Shown here in pieces: positions 56,363 through 64,000 of a stretch of DNA of 64,000 bases. The notes beneath the pieces are model-generated. The model searched no databases, was not told the DNA's origin, and worked only from the letters and a program-made list of their open reading frames with translations. Position 1 is the first letter of the stretch. Every line of letters starts with the position of its first letter. This DNA is from Aquatica leii (Eukaryota; Arthropoda; Insecta; Coleoptera; Lampyridae), in NCBI GenBank assembly GCA_035610365.1, contig CM069436.1:55195505-55259504 (forward strand), in the 5' to 3' direction. The translations under genes were made by a program, and so were the position numbers.

Positions 56363-59300
56363 CAGGGGCGGCTTCTCTGGTGAAGCAGGTGAGGCAGTGC
56401 CTCACCATGAAAAAAGGAAGAGAAAAACCTGAATCTGACAATTAAACGAATAAATAAAATTAATTAATTAAAATTCCCAAGCATACTATACCTATCTTAA
56501 CTTATATAAATAAAATCATATTTATTCGTCACCGCTCACATGTTTCAAAATTTTGCATTCTTGATCGACTTTTATTGCCAAGTGAGGCATAGACTGGAGT
56601 TGCCTCTGAAGGCACTTATACGTAACAGGCAGACGCACTCGGCAGCGGTTTGTAATGTTTTTATGGGCTTGGCTAATTTATACATGCAGGCATATATGCC
56701 CGTTTCTTTTCATTCGGTAATCGTTATTAATTTTTTTAAAATTATGTATAGATTATAGTTTAAAACAAAATCAAAATCATGAAACATTTACGTACTATGT
56801 AATCAAAATATTTATTCCTTAGCGACTTAAGGTTCGCTTTGCATTATTCATGCCAGGAGAGGCAAATCGTCATCTTACCTCTCTACGTGCTTTTAGCTCA
56901 CTATCTAGCGATGCTTGACCTTTACGTCACCGTATAGCAATATTGTGTTACATTGAGTCTTTCTGTTTAGATATATGATTTTTTAAAGAATGTGTTGAGA
57001 TTGCAGTTTGCAATTTTGAATTTCTATTCAAATTCTAAGTAGTCCTTTTTATTTCGTTCAGTTCCAGTTCAACCTTAACTTTGAATCTAGATCTACTCTC
57101 GGAAAGTTACGTCTTTTATTCCCTGGTTTCTTTTTGATCATTTTATGAGTAAATTTTGAAATGGCTAACCCAGGCGATATTATAAATAGCAAAGCCGTGG
57201 TAAATTATATTATTGAATATCGTTTTGCTTCGTTAACATATGAAGACAAAATTTACACTAAAAATTTAGGAAGACCTCGCCCTGATTAATTTATGAAAAC
57301 CAAATAGAGCATTTACTAATTTGTGGTACCAGAACTGCCAGTGGTTGTGCGGTAGCACGAAAAAAAATTGTTTTGTTGGCCCTTTGTCCTTTTTTCGGTC
57401 AGTAGTGCTGAAACAGTGTGGTATAAAACGGGATATTCAAACTTAAAAAAATTATCGCGATCAATTTCTAAACACGAAAAATCAAAAGATCACATTTCAT
57501 CCAGCTGTAAATTGCATCTTCTAGGTAAACAAAACATTGTGAACGTTCTAGATAGTGCACGTGTTAATAAAATAAAAAAGTTTAATGAACAAGTTCGTGA
57601 AATACTTTCAAGAATATTAGACATTATTTTATATTTGTGCAATCAGGAACTGCCATTTCGAGGACATAACGAAAGTCAATCTTCATTAAATAGAGGTAAT
57701 TTTCGAGAATTATGATATGTGTTTAGTAAACGGGACCCACTTTTTAAAAAAATTATGGAAAACGATAATATGTGAAATCGGTGTTTTCAGGGACTACAAA
57801 GACGATTCAGAACGAATTACTTGAATCCCTTCACATTGGTTTAAATAAGAACATCAATCGTGAAGTTGAAACATGTGACTATTTTTTGTGGCAGATTGAT
57901 GAAACTACCGTTTAACTACTTCTTCCCAGTTATCTATAATTTTTAGATATATTAAACGTGGTACGGTAGTTGAACGTTTAATGGGATTTTTTGACGTGGG
58001 TTCTCAAAGAACGTCAGAATGCTTATTTCAATTTCTAAATACGACGTTTGATAAATTTAATTTCGCAGAAAAGTTCATAGCACAAACATATGATGGTGCT
58101 GCAGTTATGGCTGGCCATCTTAACGGATTACAAGCCAAAACTAAATCAGTTGCTCCACAAGCTTTATTTACTCATTGCCATGCACATGTTTTAAATTTTA
58201 AAAGTACTGAGCAAGGCTTGCAACTGCATAAAAAAAGCAAGAATATTTTTTCAAACATCCGGTTTTTCGACATTTATTACTAAATCTAGTAAACGCACGG
58301 TTATATTAGATAAAATGTGCCGCCAAAGATTTCCAACTAACACTCCAACACGTTGGAACTTTACATCACGAGCTGTACTTCCTGTTTCTTCTATTAGACA
58401 GAAATTAATCGATGTTTTTACTAATATTATAGAAAGTGACGATTTTGATAATACAACTGTCCACGAAGCGCTAGGATTCAAAAAGTTTTTAGAAGATTAT
58501 GATTTTAAATTTTGCTTAGAAATTGTTAAATTAATTTTTGAGCAAACTGACGTAGTGTTTTCGATATTACAAAATAAGTTTACTGACACAGCTTACGCTA
58601 GAAATCGCTTTCAATCGCTTTTGATCAAATTAAAAGAATTCAGATTAAATCAAAAATTTTTTGACGAAATTGATGATTCTCTATCAATATCAGACAACGT
58701 CTTCAAAAAGAAGAAAACTCGCCGACTTACCAGATAAACGACAGAATTACAGAGCAATATTTTTTGAAATTGTGGATACAATAGTACATCAAAATGAAAT
58801 TCGATTTAACGATATTGGTAAACTTATTTTTTTTTGATTTACTAAATGTATCTAAGTTTAAAGATTATCTTCGAAAGTTTCCTGAAGATTTACTCGATTG
58901 CTTAAAAAATCAATATTCATTTTTTGATAGAATTCAACTTAAAAATGAGTTACTGGTGATATATGGCGATCAAGAAATATTAGGAAATTCTAAAAGTATC
59001 ATGGAAATGCTCGAGTTCATGTATAAAAGTGAGTTACTAAAATGTATGCCGGAGTTGTATAAACTTCTTAGTGTTTTTTCAACTATACCAGTGACATCTG
59101 TTTCTGTGGAAAGAAGCTTTTCTACTTTGTGACGAATAACGACCTATTGCAGAAATACTATAGCCCAAGAAAGGTTAAATTATGTGGCACAAATTGCAAT
59201 AGAAAAACAACTAATAAAAGCATTATGCAGTAATGAAGAGTTTTTTGAAGACGTTATTGATGATTTGGCAAATAAGAAAAATAGACGCATACCTTTGCTA

Positions 59301-59644
59301 TTTAAAAAATTTTAAAAATAGTAAAACTTTTAATATTTAGACTTTAATGTGAACCGTTTAAAACTTTCATATTAATAAGTAAATTTATATTAATTATTAT
59401 TATGATCATAAGGAGAAAGGTTTTTAGTTCATGTTACATGACTTGAAAAAGTAAAAAATCCCAAAATAATTTACAAATTTAATCTCTAAATCATAAATGT
59501 TTTTTTAACAATTCATAAGTAGATACTAGCGTAGGTACATTTGAAAGATAATAATTATGAGTGGTTAAATTAGTTTTATGATTAAGTTAAAATATCTTCC
59601 AAAAAAGTTGCCCCACCAAATTGTTAATTCACGAGCCGCCACTG
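56363..59644 (+). mobile_element. Complete hAT transposon with perfect 8-bp duplication
   Basis: The ends are CAGGGGCGGCTTCTC and, from the right, CAGTGGCGGCTCGTG (one change in the first 11 bp). CCTCCTGT flanks both sides (56355-56362 and 59645-59652), the exact 8-bp duplication of a hAT insertion. Its termini resemble copies A-C but the subterminal parts differ, so it is a sister family. It contains one transposase gene on the plus strand. Confidence 0.93.
57161..59320 (+). pseudogene. ZMYM1-like hAT transposase relic
   Basis: A likely start is at 57161 (MANPGDIINSKAVVNYIIEY). Then come a decayed TTF-type zinc-finger region (ETVWYKTGYSNLKKLSRSIS and KHEKSKDH, 57414-57500), the DUF4371-like segment at 57368-57715, the start of the catalytic core with MGFFDVGSQRTSECLFQFLN and IAQTYDGAAVMAGHLNGLQA (57981-58130; the D of YDGA is catalytic), and HCHAHVLNF. 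The second half continues as TRWNFTSRAVLPVSSIRQKL (58345-58400) and LEMLEFMYKSELLKCMPELY. The dimerisation end is at 59076-59132 (TIPVTSVSVERSFSTL). Six or more stops or frameshifts, so not active, despite clean ends. Confidence 0.88.
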
Positions 59645-60479
59645 CCTCCTGTACAAAATAAGGTTGATAAAAAAATTAAATAGAATTAGAAAAGAATCAA
59701 ACTACAACCACTAGACAAATCGCCATTCAGTTTGAGTTTCTTAAAGGAAAATTGGTTCGGTTCTCCGTCGACTGAGCCAACTGCCATATACGCAAGTACA
59801 AGCGTTAGAAAATGATGATTTATCACGGTGCATAGAATTTTGCCGTGCCGTTTTAAACTTTGATATCAAAGATTAAACGTTCTTGTGCAGAACTTTATGG
59901 ACCGATAAATCAAAATTTACACGAAGTATTCTTAATTTACACTGCTGGACTGATGAAAATCCTCACTTATAAAAAATAACCAATTACCAAAGAATACAGC
60001 ATAAATATGTAGATAGAAATAATTGGAAGTCACTTTTTGCTTCTAAATCTAAATGGGGAAACCTATAACAAGTTTTTTCAAAATTATTGGCATACATTAT
60101 TAGAAGATGTGCCACTAGCTAATAGATAGTTAATGATCTTTCAGCAAGACGGATTTCCTGCTCATTACACTGAAAAATTGTGTAAGGTAGGTACCTATAC
60201 ATTGGACTATAATACACTGAATGAATGTAAAATTACAGTAATTTAATAAATGTACATGTTTCAATGTATTAAAAGCCAATGTATACCATATATTCTTTCA
60301 ATGTATCGTCTAGCACTTCGCAGATTATTAGGGTATGTCTAGGGACACATGAAAACTGTAGTGTACAGTTCCGGCAAAATCAGTACTCGTGAAGAGTTAA
60401 TAATCAAAATTGAAACAGTGGCAACCCAAATACGCAATAGTATGTCAACCCAAATTATAAAAAAGGCATTCAAAAAAAT

Positions 60480-60850
60480 TAAGAAGTTTACTGTTTTCAC
60501 ATGATTCATTAATCATTATGGTGTAAGAATAATGTTACAGGTTTATAGCATTTAAAATAAAAAGTAAAAAGTACTCGTTATCGGCAAATCACATGAAAAT
60601 TGTAGGAATTATGCTACTCTTGGTAGCGTTAATATTTGCTTACAATTGGACAGCGCTTGCCGAAAGTCAATTAAAAACCACAATGAAAATGTTCGTCACA
60701 CTAAAAACATTGTAAATTTTAATGAACTTGTTATTGATTATTTTGCTAGTTGTAAAGATAGACGAATATCTTAAATATAAATCGCGTTACTGTAAGAATG
60801 TTGCGGTTTTTTAATGACCCTTTTGTATGATTGACCACCAGCCGCCACTG
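60480..60850 (+). mobile_element. Internally deleted hAT copy B (left end lost)
   Basis: It aligns with copy A from about 60500 (TTATGGTGTAAGAATAATGT; KKHS/KYSLSANHMKIVGIM-type zinc-finger remnant) and with copy C around ATTTTAATGAACTTGTTATT. It ends in the same right terminus, GACCACCAGCCGCCACTG, at 60850. No left terminus or duplication was found. Confidence 0.75.
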
Positions 60851-61136
60851 TGTTTTAGTATGATGTTTGTCCCTTTTATAAGATTTATTCTCGGAACTCA
60901 AAAATTGATGTATCTAAAAAACCATCAAACCTATGGTTTATACAGGTAAATTTGTTACAAATTATGCCTATCATCTCTTAAGAGGAAAGCATTTAGTTAT
61001 CGGTTCCTCTGTATATTTTATTTTTTAAGTATCCGTGGTATATCAGAATGGGTAATCATATGAAAATCGTAGTTGTTTATTCTTTCTCGTATTTAATTCA
61101 AACCTGAAACGGTTTGAAGCTTGCGCCAAACTTCTG

Positions 61137-61241
61137 AATGTACGTGGATATACTTAGATGTACGTGGATATGTTTGAATGTACGTAGATATACTTGGATG
61201 TACTTGGAGGTACGTGGATATACTTGGATATACGTGGATAT
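61137..61241 (+). repeat. Subterminal minisatellite, right end
   Basis: About five copies of a 20-bp unit, ATGTACGTGGATATACTTGG, with one 10-bp insertion. It is the longer counterpart of 55914-55984. Confidence 0.85.
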
Positions 61242-61405
61242 TTAGTGCAGATTCCGGGTGTTTTCAGGTGTTTGGATGTTTTTGGTCTTGCAATTTTTGA
61301 CAATGACTAACCCCTCGTTTCAATTGTTGCTGTACAAATGTTTTTTTTAAATTTATAAACATTAAAAGTTAGTCTTAAAATTTATGTCAAGTCGTTTGTC
61401 TAAGA

Positions 61406-62035
61406 CAGTGCTTTTCAAACTCCTTTGGTTCACCGACTCCTTTTCATAGACAAAATTTATCCACGGACCCATGAGTGAAAAAACTACATAAATGCATAAT
61501 AGAAAAATTACAAATTTAACTTTGATGTCTAGAATGCTAAATGGTGATGTAAAAATATAATACAATTAAAACATTTGGTACAAGTATTTATTGAAATTAT
61601 AATTTTTGAAGATTGTCTTCAAACCTTTGGTTAAGGTCCGTTACGTGTTGACAATAACCAAACACATCTTTATCTCTATTTTGCAATTTTGAAAAATTTG
61701 GAAACTAAGAACATTCTCCTATTCCCAGGTTTTGTTTGTACAGCAAAAGTTTTCCAACAAACGCAGATATTACACTTTTAGCTTTGATTCAGTTTAATGT
61801 GTCACGATATAGTTTCAAATTAGTCTCGTTAAATCTCGCAAATAAATTAGTAATTTATGAGCTAATAAAATTGTGCCGCAAATCATTGTCTTTACTCTCC
61901 AGGAATTTCAACACTGAATCAAAAAGCGAATAGAAGCGATTCAAAGATGCACTTTTAGATAACCAACGTACATACTTCTGTGTTAAGTATTAACGATTAT
62001 AGTCATCATCATTTTCCAAATTAAGTTGAGAAAAT
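61406..62035 (-). pseudogene. Buster-type hAT (SCAND3/ZBED5-like) fragment with one terminus
   Basis: The terminus CAGTGCTTTTCAAACTCC at 61406 is typical of this hAT group. Inside, on the minus strand (about 62010 down to 61600), shifted frames give ASLNRFYSLFDSVLKFLESK, ITNLFARFNETNLKLYRDT, KSVISAFVGKLLLYKQNLG, NFSKLQNRDKDVF and CQHVTDLNQRFEDNL. This is the part of the core before the dimerisation domain. The rest of the element is missing on the right, where a Penelope fragment begins. Confidence 0.72.
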
Positions 62036-62069
62036 AACCTGTTTTGTTAAATATACGTTTAACAGAAGT

Positions 62070-62440
62070 TTATTTGATCTGTGATGTTTTCGGAAGTAGA
62101 AATGTCCTTAGTTTCAAGTCTAGATTCTCAGGTTCAATAACAAAACGTTTCTGTGCCGAATGATCATGAGACAAAGCATGAAGATAGCTGGCCGTATGTG
62201 TGAGTTTGCGATAAAAAGAATGGCCTAAAAGTCCGTCGGGTTTACGTTTCACATGAACGTCGAGAAATGGGAGGAACCATTCTTTTTGATTTCCATGGTG
62301 AATTTGATAATTAGGATATTGGTTGTTTAGATGATCAAGAAACCTAGACAATTTGAGACGATCTTGGGAGTAAACACTAAACGTGTCTTTAATATACTTA
62401 AACCAAATTTTAGGTTTTAATATAGATGATTTTAAAGTAT
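62070..62440 (-). pseudogene. Penelope reverse transcriptase fragment
   Basis: The minus-strand frame 62558-62070 holds FKYIKDTFSVYSQDRLKLSR (the YVDDTF catalytic box changed to YIKDTF), FLDHLNNQYPNYQIHHGNQK, then FLPFLDVHVKRKPDGLLGHS and YRKLTHTASYLHALSHDHSA. It matches the segment at 3310-3530, of the same subfamily. The catalytic D to K change and the lack of a nuclease domain make it inactive. Confidence 0.8.
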
Positions 62441-62559
62441 ACGTTTTAAAGGTTTTCATAAAAATGTTTGTTATTTTCAAAAAAACTGACAATTTTTGTT
62501 CCAGCTTTATTATACATGCATAATGGTAGTAGTAGCATTTACGTTCATGAACAGCCACT

Positions 62560-63585
62560 GTAACTTTATTTTGATTATTCCATTTCTAAACTCCAAAAAT
62601 TACACCCAAAGTCTCAAAACGTTCTGAAACTACAAATCATTCAGATGTTTTAATTAATTAATTACGTTTTTTCCATTTTGTTGTTTGCCATTTTGTTGTT
62701 TCACCCTTAATCCTCGAAAAACATTTCTAGTCAGCGTAAAACTACATTAATCCGATATCTCGAATTGCTTCCTGCATTAAATGCTCTCAAAGTAAATATT
62801 TTAGTTCAAAAACTTGATTCGAATTTTTCTAAAACGTTTGTGTTTTTAATATAGAGATCAGTGTACTTAATATTAGATTTCGTCGAGAATTGCCAAAGTT
62901 TTGATTATCGGGGTACCCTACAAAAACCTCAACTTTATGTAGTTGATGTAGCAAAAAAAAATTGGTGTTTAGACAAATTGAAAATCTGTAGTAGATATAG
63001 GTGTGTGCAACCAGGAAAGCCAGTTGTTTGTGAAAATTAAGTTATATTTTTATGTTGCTTGTTTTCTATTACTGAACAATGTACATATTGCGGATGATGT
63101 TCGGCGAATCCAATCAAAACCTTTTTATTATCGGAATAATAGCTTGTATGCTGATTCTTTGCAAATTACCACATACACTCTGATAAAAACAGATAATACC
63201 GTTTTCACAACAACATTTTTTGAAAGTGGCGTAATTTTCTCGTACTCGTAGATTCGCGGTGACAAAACCTTAAACAAGTCAACAGTTGTATGAGATAGTA
63301 TTCCCCGATTTTTAAGTTTTGGTAACGCTTCTGAAACTAAATCAAAAATGTGTTTAACACTAAATGTTAAGTAAGTGTATAACCCCGCTGAAATTCATCT
63401 TAGTGGAATTTTGTCGAATTTTGTTGAATTTTTTACTATTGCATATACTTATACCATTTTGGCATCTTCTGCTTCCACCATATCAACAACTCCAAAAAAG
63501 TTTTTATTATCTTTACTCACGGAGTAGAGTATCATTGCTAAATTCCGACTATTGTCGACTTGCGCAATGCTTGAGATTCAGTCTG
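62560..63585. other. No gene seen
   Basis: AT-rich; an 82-codon frame at 63003-63251 has no recognisable domain. Confidence 0.45.
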
Positions 63586-63705
63586 CGATACAGGGCGATC
63601 GAGATTATTAGGCACGTGACCTATTTGTTTACTTTTTTTAAGGTACATTTACTGCGTTACCTATACTACGGGATCACGTGGTTCGAGCATAATCTCGATC
63701 TCACT
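63586..63705. repeat. Imperfect inverted repeat with CACGTG core
   Basis: GATCGAGATTATTAGGCACGTGACC (63588-63612) faces, across about 65 bp, a reverse complement ending at about 63703 (GGATCACGTGGTTCGAGC, then ATAATCTCGATC). Both arms hold CACGTG. It could be a small foldback element or a pair of E-boxes. Confidence 0.45.
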
Positions 63706-64000
63706 TTACAAGATTTTTCACATAACATAACACACTTTATTTGTTTCTAAACTATTGTAATGAGAAATGTACAAATCGAGGAATTGGAAAAAGCAAAATT
63801 GGAGCTTGATCAGATAAACTGATTATAATTATTGAGTATTCCTGCTTATTATATGGTTCACCTCTGATTGGACTGAAAGGTTGAAGGCTAAATTGAAGAA
63901 AACAACATTAAATTTGCAAAAAGAAATCTTTATGGTAACGAAAATAAATAATTTTTAAAATCATCAACCTCAATGTGTAATCATGAAAACATTTTTTGAG
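63706..64000. other. No gene seen
   Basis: Short basic/acidic run at 63765-63820 (VQIEELEKAKLELDQIN in one frame) is too short to call. Confidence 0.4.

Larger units (their letters stand above)
56121..60450 (+). pseudogene. mariner-like transposase with DUF4817-type HTH, split by hAT
   Basis: The N-terminal helix-turn-helix is at 56121-56342 (LREYLRRFSNPRVLHREIFS, TIYRRIVETGNLE). The gene resumes right of the hAT at 59653. It reads LDKSPFSLSFLKENWFGSPS, then LCRTLWTDKSKFTRSILNLH and CWTDENPH (about 59885-59970, first catalytic D in WTDKS). Then come NKFFQNYWHTLLEDVPLANR and MIFQQDGFPAHYTEKL (about 60135-60182, second D). A tail, GHMKTVVYSSGKISTREELI, is at about 60345-60400, after a further break. 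Removing the hAT and one 8-bp copy rejoins the two halves. Several stops remain, so it was dead or decayed after the hAT arrived. Confidence 0.78.
55877..61317 (+). mobile_element. mariner-like element with subterminal minisatellites, host of two insertions
   Basis: The ends are CGAGGGGTTGGTCACTG and, read from the right, CGAGGGGTTAGTCATTG. Just inside each end lies TGGATGTTTTTGGTC, then repeats of GGATGTACGTGGATATACTT (55914-55984 and 61137-61241). In the middle is a Tc1/mariner-class transposase. A 3.3-kb hAT (56363-59644) and a hAT fragment (60480-60850) have inserted, so the original element was about 1.8 kb. A TA duplication is not evident (flanks GTT and TTT). Confidence 0.72.

Noticed and set aside
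1..64000. tRNA, rRNA, riboswitch or bacterial-type operons
   Set aside because: I looked for the conserved T-loop (GGTTCGAATCC type) and rRNA phrases and saw none; gene structure is eukaryotic.

Overview
This is a 64 kb stretch of AT-rich nuclear DNA from an arthropod, almost certainly an insect and, on the look of its sugar transporters and transposons, probably a beetle (the order is an inference). It has very short introns (46-49 nt), no operons, no tRNA or rRNA genes that I can see, and three host-type genes in a sea of transposable-element debris.

Host genes: three members of the SLC2/MFS sugar-porter family resembling insect facilitated trehalose transporter Tret1 lie at 16874-18407 (+), 31532-32960 (+) and 44421-45852 (-). 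Each has a tiny first exon, a 46-49 nt phase-1 intron at the same position, and one long second exon. The first two are close tandem paralogs; the third is more divergent and inverted. The second has a C-terminus cut short by a frameshift at an A10 run.

Mobile DNA, left to right: a BED-finger hAT transposon (about 1200-5190, -) split by a Penelope-like element; a piggyBac relic (7260-8334); a GC-ended MITE next to an internally deleted hAT copy (10050-11460); a Penelope N-terminal scrap (12375-12610); a Gypsy pol relic (13381-15190) followed by a macro-domain (OARD1-like) fragment (15195-15440); inverted Penelope ends and a palindromic MITE (19060-19998); a PIF/Harbinger element with TAA duplication (20380-23668); a BEL/Pao relic lacking reverse transcriptase (24899-28330); a small MITE (28820-28984); Penelope pieces (29690-30965); a deleted hAT copy with perfect 8-bp duplication (33433-34408); a pogo-like element with TA duplication (34673-37636); a second Harbinger (about 37978-39890); a long-TIR element containing the front half of a Jockey/I-type LINE (40821-43921); a LINE 3' piece (46827-47940); a Copia gag joined in frame to a Gypsy integrase (48072-50082); a ZMYM-type hAT split by one of two related TCCCA-ended elements (50083-53696); a mariner-like element (55877-61317) with a complete hAT inserted in it (56363-59644, perfect 8-bp duplication); a Buster-type hAT scrap and a Penelope RT scrap (61406-62558).

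Almost every transposase or polymerase frame is broken. The intact frames are the three transporters and the Copia gag. The most interesting structures are the interlocked exons of the two convergent Harbinger genes, seen in two separate elements; the macro-domain fragment behind a Gypsy pol; and the two TCCCA-ended elements that carry dense subterminal motif arrays and no recognisable transposase.
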